Part shown: positions 15,098-23,453 of the stretch, piece after piece
Layout of the letters: each line of letters begins with the position of its first letter
How positions within the stretch are numbered: position 1 is the stretch's first letter
Source of the DNA: Streptomyces scabichelini
GTDB lineage: Bacteria; Actinomycetota; Actinomycetes; Streptomycetales; Streptomycetaceae
Direction of reading: 5' to 3'
DNA length: 53,371 nucleotides
Assembly: GCF_011045015.1 (NCBI RefSeq)
Contig: NZ_JAAKZY010000055.1
Coordinates: forward strand, 1 to 53,371
Notes under the pieces: generated by a model
Told to the model about the DNA's origin: nothing
The model's database searches: none
What the model saw: only the letters and a program-made list of their open reading frames with translations
Program-made: the position numbers and the translations under genes

Positions 15098-17625
15098 TGC
15101 TGCGCTACGCCCTGCAGACCGTCCGGGACCGCAAAGGCGGCTTCCTCGGTGCCTTCATCGCCCTGATGTGCGCTGCTGCCCTCATCACCGCCTGCGGCAC
15201 CCTCCTCGAAACCGGGCTCCGCGGCACCATCGGCACCGAGCGCTACGCCGCCGCCCCCGTCGTGGTCTCCGCCGACCAGAACGTCCACCAGACCACCGTC
15301 AAGCACAAGAAGGGCAAGACGAAGACCAAACACAAGGCCAAACCGATAGCCGAGCGGGCGTGGCTGTCCGACGACCTCGCCGCAAGACTGAACAGCGCTT
15401 CCGGCGTAGGCAAGGTCGTCCCCGAACTGACCTTCATGGCCCAGCCTTTGACACCCGGGGGCACCGGTGACAGGACTCCCTACGGTCACGCCTGGGACTC
15501 CGCGGTTCTCACCCCGTACAAGCTCACCGCGGGCACCCCGCCCAAAACACAGAGCGATCTGGTCGTCGACCGCTACCTCGCTGACCGCGCTCACCTCAAG
15601 CCCGGCGACCGCCTCGCCGTCCAGTCCACCAAGAGCCCGCGTACGTACCGGATCACTGGAATCGCGACGCCCACCGTCGCCGACGTACGCCACCAGACCT
15701 CGCTCTTCTTCTCCACCGCCGAGGCCCGGCGCCTCGCCGCGCACCCCGGACAGGTCACGGCGTTCGGCGTCATCCCCGACAAGGGCACGGAAACGGCAAC
15801 CCTCAAAGCGTCCGTGAGCAAGGCGCTGCACGGCACCACCGCGCAGATCAGCGCGGGCGACGAGCGCGGCCCCGTCGAGTTCCTGGACGCGGCCGCCGCC
15901 CGCATCAGACTGGTCAGCATGGGCGGCGCGATGGGCGGTACATCCCTGCTCGTCGCCGTACTCGTGGTCGTCGGCACCTTCGCGCTCTCCGTGCAGCAGC
16001 GCCACCGCGAACTCGCCCTGCTGCGCGCCATCGCCGCCACACCGGGGCAGATCCGCAAGCTGCTCGGCCGGGAAGCCCTGCTCGTAGGCGCGGCCGCCGG
16101 AGCTGCCGGAGCGCTCGCGGGACTGCCACTGGGCAGCTGGCTGTACAGCAGGTTTATCGCCATGGGCGCCGTGCCCGCCACACTTCAGCACACGGTCAGC
16201 GTCTTCCCGCTGTTCGCCGCGATCGCCGCCACCCTGTTCGGCGCCTGGGCCGCCGCCCGTATCTCCTCCCGCCGCATCACCCGTATGCGCCCGGCTGAGG
16301 CGCTCGCCGAGGCCAGGGTCGAGCGCACCCGGCCCGCATGGGGGCGCATCCTCGCGGGTCTCGCACTGCTCGCCGGAGGCACGGTCCTCGTCGCCGTACT
16401 CAGCGTTCTGCGCACCGAGCCCGCCTCGACTCCCGTGACTTTCCTGGCCGTTGTGGTTCTCTCCACGTCCGTGGCCCTGCTGGGCCCACTCCTGGTGAGG
16501 GCAGCCGCGGCGATCCTGGGCGGCCCGCTGCGGCTGACCGGTCCGGGCGGCAGGCTCGCCAAGGCCAACCTCCGCGGCAATGCCGCCCGCATGGCTTCCG
16601 TGGTCACCCCGCTCACCCTCCTCATCGGTATGACCTGCACCGTCCTCTTCGTCCAGCCGACGCTCGGTGACGCCGCCCGCGCCCAGGCCCGCGAGGGCAT
16701 CCGTGCCGACTGGGTCCTCGCCGCCCAGGGACCCGGCGTCCCGGCACAGGCCGCGCAGCAGCTCCGTACGGACGACGACGTCGCCACCGAAGTCGTCCGC
16801 ACAACCGTCCGGGTCGGCCTCGACAAGTACGCGGCACAGGGCATCACCACTTCCGGGCTCACTCGCACGTGGGACCCGGACGTCACCGCGGGCTCTCTCT
16901 CGAAGCTCACGAACGACACAGTCGCCGTCAGCGAACTCGCCGCGGACCAGCTCCACTTGAAGCCCGGCAGCACGCTGAAAATCACCCTCGGCGACGGCAC
17001 ACCCGTCACGCTCACCGTCGCCGCCGTCTACGCCAAGGGCCTCGGCTTCGGCGACCTCACCATGGCCCACGACCTGGTCGCCCGTCACGTCGACAACCCA
17101 CTCGCGGCCACCGTCCTCGTCTCCACCACCCGATCACAGAAAGAACTCGCGGCCGCCGTCCGGAAGTTCCCCGGCGTCCAGGTTGTCTCACCGGACACCG
17201 CGGACTCCCTGCAGGCCGAGCGCCAGCAGGCGAACGCCGAGGTCAATTACCTCGCCATGGGGCTCGTCCTGGCCTTCACCGCCATCGCCGTCGTCAACAC
17301 GCTGGCCATGTCGGTCTCCGAGCGCGTCCGCGAGTTCGCGATGCTCCGCCTCGCGGGAGCCAGCCGCCGCCAGGTGCTGCGGATGCTGCGCACCGAGGCG
17401 CTGTCGGTCCTGCTGCTGGCCACGGCCCTGGGCAGCGGCATCGCGCTCGCCGTCCTCACGGCGTTCAGCGTCGGCATGACCGGCAGCGCGGCCCCGGCAG
17501 TCACGCCCCTGGTGTACGTCGCGGTGGTCGCGGCGGCCGGCCTGCTGGCCCTCGTCGCCACCGCCCTGCCGGGGCGAGCCGCGCTGAAGCCTCGTCCTGT
17601 CACGGTGGCGACGGCCAGGGAGTGA
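15094..17625 (+). CDS. ABC transporter permease with two FtsX domains
   Basis: This is a large permease of about 843 aa with the MacB/FtsX-like layout: an N-terminal helix (about residues 17-40), a long extracytoplasmic domain, three helices with the FtsX motif REALLVGAAAGAAGALAGLP, a second extracytoplasmic domain, and a final three-helix FtsX unit (VNTLAMSVSERVREFAMLRL). The first extracellular domain carries a lysine-rich patch at about residues 70-84 (KHKKGKTKTKHKAK). Such permeases need a MacB/LolD-type ATPase, usually encoded next door, but none is present on either side. Its start overlaps the regulator stop. Possible roles are antimicrobial peptide or lipid efflux, or sensing. Family is sure, substrate unknown. 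Confidence 0.9.
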   Translation: MMLRYALQTVRDRKGGFLGAFIALMCAAALITACGTLLETGLRGTIGTERYAAAPVVVSADQNVHQTTVKHKKGKTKTKHKAKPIAERAWLSDDLAARLNSASGVGKVVPELTFMAQPLTPGGTGDRTPYGHAWDSAVLTPYKLTAGTPPKTQSDLVVDRYLADRAHLKPGDRLAVQSTKSPRTYRITGIATPTVADVRHQTSLFFSTAEARRLAAHPGQVTAFGVIPDKGTETATLKASVSKALHGTTAQISAGDERGPVEFLDAAAARIRLVSMGGAMGGTSLLVAVLVVVGTFALSVQQRHRELALLRAIAATPGQIRKLLGREALLVGAAAGAAGALAGLPLGSWLYSRFIAMGAVPATLQHTVSVFPLFAAIAATLFGAWAAARISSRRITRMRPAEALAEARVERTRPAWGRILAGLALLAGGTVLVAVLSVLRTEPASTPVTFLAVVVLSTSVALLGPLLVRAAAAILGGPLRLTGPGGRLAKANLRGNAARMASVVTPLTLLIGMTCTVLFVQPTLGDAARAQAREGIRADWVLAAQGPGVPAQAAQQLRTDDDVATEVVRTTVRVGLDKYAAQGITTSGLTRTWDPDVTAGSLSKLTNDTVAVSELAADQLHLKPGSTLKITLGDGTPVTLTVAAVYAKGLGFGDLTMAHDLVARHVDNPLAATVLVSTTRSQKELAAAVRKFPGVQVVSPDTADSLQAERQQANAEVNYLAMGLVLAFTAIAVVNTLAMSVSERVREFAMLRLAGASRRQVLRMLRTEALSVLLLATALGSGIALAVLTAFSVGMTGSAAPAVTPLVYVAVVAAAGLLALVATALPGRAALKPRPVTVATARE

Positions 17626-17662
17626 GGGCTGATACGCCCAGGGAGTAAGGGCAATACGCAAT

Positions 17663-17695
17663 GGTGGGAGCCCCTTACGTGAAGGGGCTCCCACC
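17663..17695. terminator. Bidirectional terminator hairpin
   Basis: A perfect 14-base stem (GGTGGGAGCCCCTT and its complement) surrounds a 5-base loop. It lies between the convergent permease and rhodanese genes and can end transcription from both sides. Confidence 0.85.
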
Positions 17696-17769
17696 GCGAT
17701 ACATGCCCAACTGTTCACGCATGCACGCCAGGGCGGGCAGAAAACCGGCGCCTGACTGGAGTCCGGCAG

Positions 17770-18201
17770 CTAGCTGGATCCCGTCAGATTGCCGGACCCC
17801 AGCAGCTGAGAAGTCACCGGGAACCCCGCCGCCCTCCATGCCTGGAAGCCGCCCACCAGATCCGTGGCCCGACGCAGCCCCAACTGCCGTAGTGACGCGG
17901 CCGCGAGGCTGGACGCGTAGCCCTCGTTGCAGATCACCACGATCCGTAGATCGTGGCTCGTGGCCTCGGGGGTGCGATGGCTGCCCTGTGGGTCGAGCCG
18001 CCACTCCAGTTCGTTGCGCTCGATGACGAGGGCGCCGGGAATCAGTCCGTCGCGGTCGCGCAGGGCCGCGTAGCGGATGTCGACCAGCAGGGCCTCGCTT
18101 GCCTGAGCGGCATCGTGGGCGTCCGCGGCCTCGACCCGGTCGAGGTCCGCGCGGACCCGTTCCAGCAACTCGTCGATTCCTACGGGTCGTTCGGCACTCA
18201 C
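17770..18201 (-). CDS. Rhodanese-like sulfurtransferase
   Basis: This is a single rhodanese domain of 143 residues. The active-site loop is CNEGYAS with the sulfur-carrying cysteine followed by small residues, and LVDIRYAALRDRDGLIPGALVI is the classical N-terminal motif. The C-terminal motif DLVGGFQAWRAAGFPV is also complete. The GTG start overlaps the stop of the upstream cysteine dioxygenase (GTGA), so both are made from one message. Rhodanese next to cysteine dioxygenase suggests handling of sulfane sulfur when cysteine is in excess. It is cytoplasmic, with no signal peptide. Confidence 0.92.
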   Translation of the reverse strand: MSAERPVGIDELLERVRADLDRVEAADAHDAAQASEALLVDIRYAALRDRDGLIPGALVIERNELEWRLDPQGSHRTPEATSHDLRIVVICNEGYASSLAAASLRQLGLRRATDLVGGFQAWRAAGFPVTSQLLGSGNLTGSS

Positions 18202-18734
18202 TGCCAGTCCTCCGGACGCTCGACCTGCTCGAGGCGCAGGACCTGGCCGCTGCGGCTGTAGCGGCGGATCCGCGGCAGGGGCGGGTAGTACGCGTGGACG
18301 GAGATCGCGTGCTCCTCGGTGGACTCGTTGAGCACCTCGTGCACATGGTTGTGGCCGAAGGCACGTCCCTTGCCCGCCGACAATTGTCGTTCCTGGTCGA
18401 TCCCCTCCGTGAGTTCCAGGGTCTTCCAGCCGTCGGTGGGCAGCCGGGCGGTGAGCGAGTTCTCCTTGAGCTCGCCCGACGCGGTGAGGAAGGCGCCGAC
18501 CGACTCGGCGTGGTCGTGCCAGCCGGTGCCGGTGCCGGGCGGCCAGCCGATGAGCCAGGCCTCGCTGCCGCCGGGGCCTTCCAGGCGTACCCAGGTACGG
18601 CCCTCGGGGTCGAGCGGGAGCGAGGCGATCAGCTCGGTGTCGGCGGCCGTCCGCCGGACGAAGTCGAGCAGGTCGGCCTGGGTCGGGGTGTGAATCGGAG
18701 TGGAGAGAGCAGGTGACGAGGGTGACACAGACAC
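18198..18734 (-). CDS. Cysteine dioxygenase family protein
   Basis: This cupin-fold non-haem iron enzyme converts cysteine to cysteine sulfinate. The iron ligands are two histidines in TGWHDHAESVGAF and a third in FGHNHVHEVLN. The length from GTG 18734 is about 178 residues, normal for bacterial CDO. I chose this GTG (SVSPSSPALST) because the upstream part of the same frame overlaps a conserved leader peptide and is non-family sequence; GTG 18728 is equally possible. It is the first enzyme gene of a two-gene operon with rhodanese. Regulation is probably by translation of the cysteine-rich leader peptide encoded 80 bases upstream. Confidence 0.92.
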   Translation of the reverse strand: MSVSPSSPALSTPIHTPTQADLLDFVRRTAADTELIASLPLDPEGRTWVRLEGPGGSEAWLIGWPPGTGTGWHDHAESVGAFLTASGELKENSLTARLPTDGWKTLELTEGIDQERQLSAGKGRAFGHNHVHEVLNESTEEHAISVHAYYPPLPRIRRYSRSGQVLRLEQVERPEDWQ

Positions 18735-18813
18735 GGGTACCGTCCAGATGAGTGTTCGCGTGGGAGCGCGCAGCGGAACATGAGTGGCGCGCGCGGCTGA
18801 GTGAGATGCGAAT

Positions 18814-18900
18814 TCAGCAGGACGAGTGACACACGCAGCCCGCATAGCGGACGAGGTCCATATGGACCCTCCGCCACAGGCGCACACAGGTGTCAGTCAC
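18814..18900 (-). CDS. Cysteine-rich leader peptide upstream of cysteine dioxygenase
   Basis: This short frame encodes 28 residues from a GTG at 18900: MTDTC, then VRLWRRVHMDLVRYAG, then CVCHSSC and a stop. A second GTG at 18885 would give 23 residues. The RRxHxDLxRxA core followed by a cysteine cluster at the very end matches the putative leader peptides found before sulfur genes in Streptomyces, where ribosome stalling at cysteine codons is thought to sense cysteine. Three of the last seven codons specify cysteine. It lies in a different frame from the dioxygenase and ends 80 bases before its start. I infer attenuation or coupling; no classic terminator is visible in between. Confidence 0.72.
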   Translation of the reverse strand: MTDTCVRLWRRVHMDLVRYAGCVCHSSC

Positions 18901-18989
18901 GCTCCGGAGTACACCATGATGGTGCAGGCCGGTCAACTCAGGATCGCCCTATGGACGAGTGGCCCGGTGTCGCCCCAGGACAGTGGTGC

Positions 18990-20588
18990 TCAGCCCGTTC
19001 CCGCCGTGGCGTCCGCTGTGACCCGTGGTCCGCCCAGCGTCGCCTCGGCAGCCTCGTACAGATCAGCCGGGCGTACCCCGCTCAACGCCGTGACCAGGTG
19101 TCCGTCCGGGCGGATCAGCAACACCGTGTGCGGGGCGGCACCCGGATAGCTCTCGGCGACCAGCAGTTCGGCGGGGTGCGGCAGCGCGGTCACAGCGGCC
19201 GCGAGCCGTGGCATGATCCCGGCCGTCACCCAGTGCTTGCGCTCCCACACGCCCGTACCCGGCGCGATCAGCAGCACGAGGAGCGCCCCACGGCCCAGCC
19301 GCTCCCGCAGCCGTACGAACGAACCGTCCTCCGCCGTCACCCGCACATCGACGACCGGAGCACCCACCTCCGTGGCGACCTCGACCGCCGACTCGGCGTG
19401 TTGAGGCGTGAGGGGCGAATCGGCGTGCGCCCCGGGCGCACCCAGCGGGCCGCGCCCCAGGTGACCGTCCGTGAGGAGCGCGTCATGGCCGCGCGCCGAG
19501 CCGGGCACGACGGAGCGCAGGCCTCCGCCGGCGCGCAGCAGCGGCAGCGACTGGTCGGCGGCGCGCAGCCGGGCGGCCACGACGGCGCGTCGCTCCACCT
19601 GGTAGCTGTCGAGCAGTGCCTCGTGCGGCCCGTGGTGCCAGGCGAGAGCCAGCTTCCACGCGAGGTTGTCCGCGTCCCGCAGACCTTCGTCGAGGCCCTG
19701 GGTGCCGAGTGCGCCGAGCAGGTGTGCGGCGTCCCCGGCGAGGAAGACACGGCCGACCCGCCACCGGCGGGCCAGGCGGTGGTGGACGATGTGGACTCCG
19801 GTGTCGAGAAGTTCGTACGGCGGTGTGGAGCCACCGCTCCAGCCCGCGAGGGTCTCCCGGACGCGCGCCACCAGCAGGTCTGGGGTGACCAGGTCCTTCC
19901 CCGGCGGCAGCAGCCAGTCCAGGCGCCACACGCCGTCGGCGAGGGGACGTCCGGTCACCTCCCCGGCCGAAGGCCCCGACGTCCGCCACGGCGGCATCCG
20001 ATGCAACAACGCCTCACCGGACCACGGAAGTTCCGTACGCAGCGCCGCGACGGCGTGTCGCTCCACGGCCGTACGTCCCGGGAAGCGGATGTCCGCCAGC
20101 TTGCGCACGGTCGAGCGCGGACCGTCGCAGCCGATCAGGTAACTGCCGCGCCACCACGTGCCCTTGGGGCCGCGCGTATGCGCCGTCACGCCGGACTTCT
20201 CCTGCTCGACGGAGTCGAGGCGGTTCTCCACGGCGACCTTGACCAGGCGCTCGCCCGCGATCGCGTCCCGCAGGGCGGCCGTCAGAACGTGCTGGGCGAT
20301 GTGCAGCGGCGCCGGATCGTCGTCGCCGAACGTGATCTGCCGCATCACCTGCTTGCGCCGCATCGACCTCCATCCGGCCCAACGGAAACCGGCCTCGGCG
20401 ATCGGGAATCCCGCGAGCCGCTCCATCAGCGCGGCGGTGTCCTCACGCAGTACGACGGTTCGCGCGGGCCGCTGTTCGTCCTTGCCGGGGCCCTCGTCCA
20501 GGACGACGGAAGGCACCTCCTGACGCGCCAGTGCCAGCGCGAGCGTGAGCCCGACGGGCCCCGCTCCGACGATGATCACCGGGTCCAC
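18990..20588 (-). CDS. FAD-dependent aromatic monooxygenase (group A flavoprotein)
   Basis: This is a hydroxylase of about 532 aa in the PheA/TfdB/Rdc family. The N-terminal FAD motif is VGAGPVGLTLALALAR, the DG motif is GCDGPRSTVRKL, and the second FAD motif is GRVFLAGDAAHLLGALGTQG. A C-terminal thioredoxin-like domain is present. The substrate is probably a phenolic or polyketide-like aromatic, but neither a partner reductase (not needed) nor a catabolic cluster is nearby. The start is GTG at 20588. It lies upstream of the cysteine dioxygenase operon on the same strand but 255 bases away, with the leader peptide in between, so it is probably a separate unit. Confidence 0.88.
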   Translation of the reverse strand: MDPVIIVGAGPVGLTLALALARQEVPSVVLDEGPGKDEQRPARTVVLREDTAALMERLAGFPIAEAGFRWAGWRSMRRKQVMRQITFGDDDPAPLHIAQHVLTAALRDAIAGERLVKVAVENRLDSVEQEKSGVTAHTRGPKGTWWRGSYLIGCDGPRSTVRKLADIRFPGRTAVERHAVAALRTELPWSGEALLHRMPPWRTSGPSAGEVTGRPLADGVWRLDWLLPPGKDLVTPDLLVARVRETLAGWSGGSTPPYELLDTGVHIVHHRLARRWRVGRVFLAGDAAHLLGALGTQGLDEGLRDADNLAWKLALAWHHGPHEALLDSYQVERRAVVAARLRAADQSLPLLRAGGGLRSVVPGSARGHDALLTDGHLGRGPLGAPGAHADSPLTPQHAESAVEVATEVGAPVVDVRVTAEDGSFVRLRERLGRGALLVLLIAPGTGVWERKHWVTAGIMPRLAAAVTALPHPAELLVAESYPGAAPHTVLLIRPDGHLVTALSGVRPADLYEAAEATLGGPRVTADATAGTG

Positions 20589-20793
20589 GGCGCGGCTCCC
20601 CCTGCCCGGAGCGGTGTCCTGAGTGTCTTATCGGGACTGGCAGTTGGAGCAGGGTGCACGATCACAGAACGTATGCAACCCATTGCCGGTGCTTGCGTCA
20701 AGTGACGGAGGGGCGTGACTCCCGGGATGCCGTCACCCGGGCAGTTGCGAGCTCGCTCGGACCCTCGGGCGGGACTGCGACGGCAGAAGCAGA

Positions 20794-20826
20794 GGAATGC
20801 ACCGGCAGTTTCTGCCGGTGCATTCC
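20794..20826 (-). terminator. Terminator hairpin after gluD
   Basis: A perfect 15-base stem (GGAATGCACCGGCAG and its complement) closes on a 3-base loop, 44 bases past the gluD stop. It ends the glu operon and may also stop any readthrough from the other side. Confidence 0.85.
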
Positions 20827-20869
20827 ACGTGTTCAGCGTGTCCTTGAAGACGTGAGCAGCCGATCTTGA

Positions 20870-21778
20870 TCAGACGGTGCCGCCGGCACCGGTCGCCGCC
20901 GCGCCCCCCACCTCGCCGGCGTTGATGTCGTCCACGTCGTCGACCCCGAGGACCGCGCCCGTGCTCTTCTTGCTGCGCCGCAGCCTGCGCTCCAGCCAGC
21001 TCGCGAAGCTGGTGAGGATGAAGTTGAGCACGATGTAGATGACCGCCACCACGACGAAGCTTTGAACGACGTTGGCGTAGTTGGCAGCGAGCGTGCCGCG
21101 CGTGTTGAGCAGCTCGGTGAAGCCGATCATCACGCCGCCCAGCGCGGTGTCCTTCACGATGACCACGAGCTGGCTGACGATGGCCGGCAGCATGGCCGTG
21201 ACGGCCTGCGGCAGCAGGACGTTGGTCATCGTCTGGCCCTTGCGCAGGCCGATGGCCATCGCGGCCTCCGACTGGCCCTTGGGCAGGGACAGGATGCCGG
21301 CCCGTACGATCTCGGCGAGGACGGACGCGTTGTAGAGCACCAGGCCGGTGACGACCGCGTAGAGGGGCCGCTGTTCGCTGCTGACGTTCGTGTAGCGGTC
21401 GTAGAACTCGTTGGCGAACAGCATCAGAAGCAGTACCGGGATCGCCCGGAAGAACTCGACCACCACGCCGGCCGCACCCCGCACCGACCGGTGGTCGGAG
21501 AGGCGCGAGATACCGAAGACCGCGCCCAGCGGAAGGGCGATCAGCATCGCCAGTGACGCGGCCTTCAGCGTGTCGCCGAGGCCTGGCAGCAGATACGTCG
21601 TCCAGGCCTCGGACTCGGTGAACGGCTTCCACAGGGCCCACGTCAGCTGGCCCTTGTCGTCCATGGTCTGCCAGACCCACCACAGGACCAGGGCGAGCAG
21701 GATGAAGAAGACCACCGAGAGGAGCACATTGCGCCGCTTGGCGCGGGGGCCCGGAGTGTCGTAGAGAACCGAGCTCAT
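20870..21778 (-). CDS. gluD: Glutamate ABC transporter permease GluD
   Basis: This is the second membrane subunit of a polar amino acid ABC importer, about 302 aa. The HisM-type motif EIVRAGILSLPKGQSEAAMAIGL, which contacts the ATPase, is intact. There are five or six membrane helices, an N-terminal helix (VLLSVVFFILLALVLWW) and a hydrophilic C-terminal tail rich in Gly, Asp and Ala. The start overlaps the gluC stop by 4 bases. It is the last gene of gluABCD. The four-gene order matches the Corynebacterium and S. coelicolor glutamate uptake systems, which is the basis for the substrate assignment. Confidence 0.9.
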   Translation of the reverse strand: MSSVLYDTPGPRAKRRNVLLSVVFFILLALVLWWVWQTMDDKGQLTWALWKPFTESEAWTTYLLPGLGDTLKAASLAMLIALPLGAVFGISRLSDHRSVRGAAGVVVEFFRAIPVLLLMLFANEFYDRYTNVSSEQRPLYAVVTGLVLYNASVLAEIVRAGILSLPKGQSEAAMAIGLRKGQTMTNVLLPQAVTAMLPAIVSQLVVIVKDTALGGVMIGFTELLNTRGTLAANYANVVQSFVVVAVIYIVLNFILTSFASWLERRLRRSKKSTGAVLGVDDVDDINAGEVGGAAATGAGGTV

Positions 21779-22449
21779 CGCTTCACCGCCAGTCGCTTGC
21801 TCAGCCAGCCGAGGATGAGGCCGGTCGGGAGGGTCAGTACCACGAACCCGAATGCGAAGACGGCGCCGATGAGCAGCGTCTGGGCCTCGTTCTCGATCAT
21901 CTCCTTCATCAGGAGAGCGGCCTCGGCCACACCGATCGCGGCCGCCACGGTCGTGTTCTTGGTCAGGGCGATCAGTACGTTGGCCAGCGGGCCGATCACC
22001 GAACGGAAGGCCTGCGGCAGGACGATCAGCCGCAGGGTCTGGGTGAAGTTCAGGCCGATGGCACGGGCCGCCTCGGCTTGCCCGAGCGGCACTGTGTTGA
22101 TGCCGGAACGAATCGCCTCGCAGACGAAGGCCGCGGTGTAGGCGACGAGACCGAGGACCGCCAGGCGGAAGCCCTGGTCTTCGAAGTCGGACGCACCCAT
22201 CGTCACGCCGAAGATGTCGGCGAGGCCGAGCGAGGTGAAGACGATGATGACGGTCAGGGGGATGTTCCGGACGATGTTGACGTAGGCCGTGCCGAACCCG
22301 CGCATGAGCGGCACCGGGCTGACCCGCATCGCGGCCAGGAGGGTGCCCCAGACCAGGGAGCCGACGCCGGAGAGGACGGTGAGCTGTACCGTCGTCCAGA
22401 AGGCGCCCAACAGGCTCGGGTCGTCATAGTCTGAAAGAAAGTCGAACAC
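21775..22449 (-). CDS. gluC: Glutamate ABC transporter permease GluC
   Basis: This is the first membrane subunit of the importer, 224 aa, with five hydrophobic segments. The ATPase-contact motif EAIRSGINTVPLGQAEAARA is complete, as is the PQAFRSVIGPLANVLIALTK segment typical of HisQ/GluC permeases. The start MFDFLSDYDDPSLL is typical for GluC. It is coupled to gluD downstream (4-base overlap) and separated from gluB by about 96 bases. Confidence 0.92.
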   Translation of the reverse strand: MFDFLSDYDDPSLLGAFWTTVQLTVLSGVGSLVWGTLLAAMRVSPVPLMRGFGTAYVNIVRNIPLTVIIVFTSLGLADIFGVTMGASDFEDQGFRLAVLGLVAYTAAFVCEAIRSGINTVPLGQAEAARAIGLNFTQTLRLIVLPQAFRSVIGPLANVLIALTKNTTVAAAIGVAEAALLMKEMIENEAQTLLIGAVFAFGFVVLTLPTGLILGWLSKRLAVKR

Positions 22450-22545
22450 GATTTCCCGCGCTTCCGGGTGTGTGGCGTACGTGGACAGCGCGGCGCGCCG
22501 CCGCCTTGATCGCAGTCGGCGACGGCACGCCCGTGAACCCTCGCG

Positions 22546-23397
22546 CTACTTGACGATGTTGCCGATCTTCGGCGCGGGCTCGTTCTTGTAGTTGGCCGGA
22601 CCGAAGTTGTCCGTGACCGCCTTCTCCCAGGCGCCGTCGCTGACCATCTTCTCCAGGGCGGTGTTGATCTTGTTGAGGGTCTCGGTGTCGCCCTTCTTCA
22701 CACCGATGCCGTAGTTCTCGTTGCTGAGCTTGAGACCGAGGAGCTTGAACTGGCCCTTGTACTGCTCCTGCGCGGCGAAGCCGGCGAGGATCGAGTCGTC
22801 CGTGGTCAGCGCGTCCACGGCGCCGCTCTGCAGAGCGGAGATGCACTCCGAGTAGCTGCTGTTCTGCTTGAGGTTGGCCTTCGGAGCGATCTCCTCCTTG
22901 ACGTTCTGCGCCGAGGTGGAGCCGGTCACCGAGCACAGGTTCTTGCCATTGAGGTCGGTGCCCTCGGTAATGTCCGAGTCGGCCTTGACCAGCAGGTCCT
23001 GGTGGGCCAGCAGGTAGGGGCCGGCGAAGTCGACCGCCTTCTTGCGCTCGTCGTTGATCGAGTAGGTGGCGGCGATGAACTTCACGTCGCCGCGCTTCAG
23101 CGCGTTCTCCCGGTCGGGGGTCTTGGTCTCGACGAACTCGATCTGGTCGGCGTCGTAACCGAGCTGCTTGGCCACGTACGTCGCCACGTCCACGTCGAAT
23201 CCGGAGAAGGAACCGTCCGGCTCCTTCAGGCCCAGACCGGGCTGGTCGTACTTGATGCCGACCTTGATCTTGTCGCCGCCACCCGAGCCCGACCCGGTGT
23301 CGGCGCTGTCGCTGTCGCCGTCTCCACCACAGGCCGTCGCGGTAAGGGAGAGGACGAGCGCAGTGGCCGCCGCGGCGGTGACCTTGCGAACCTTCAT
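22546..23397 (-). CDS. gluB: Glutamate-binding lipoprotein GluB
   Basis: This extracellular substrate-binding protein is about 283 aa. The signal peptide MKVRKVTAAAATALVLSL is followed by the lipobox TATAC (Cys23), then a Gly/Asp/Ser linker and a solute-binding family 3 domain (GIKYDQPGLGLKEPDGSFSG, DVKFIAATYSINDERKKAV). I chose the ATG at 23397 over the ATG at 23406 because AAAGGA lies 8 nt before it, whereas it overlaps the other start. The lysine-rich body and lipid anchor fit a Gram-positive binding protein. It sits between gluA and gluC. Confidence 0.93.
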   Translation of the reverse strand: MKVRKVTAAAATALVLSLTATACGGDGDSDSADTGSGSGGGDKIKVGIKYDQPGLGLKEPDGSFSGFDVDVATYVAKQLGYDADQIEFVETKTPDRENALKRGDVKFIAATYSINDERKKAVDFAGPYLLAHQDLLVKADSDITEGTDLNGKNLCSVTGSTSAQNVKEEIAPKANLKQNSSYSECISALQSGAVDALTTDDSILAGFAAQEQYKGQFKLLGLKLSNENYGIGVKKGDTETLNKINTALEKMVSDGAWEKAVTDNFGPANYKNEPAPKIGNIVK

Positions 23398-23453
23398 TGT
23401 GAACATCCTTTGAGTGGTGAGGAGAGGGCCGTCGTTGCGGGTGGCGCAGGTCG

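Noticed and set aside
14956..17088. Long minus-strand frame antisense to the FtsX permease
   Set aside because: Gly/Asp/Glu-rich shadow of a real coding frame; no start signals.
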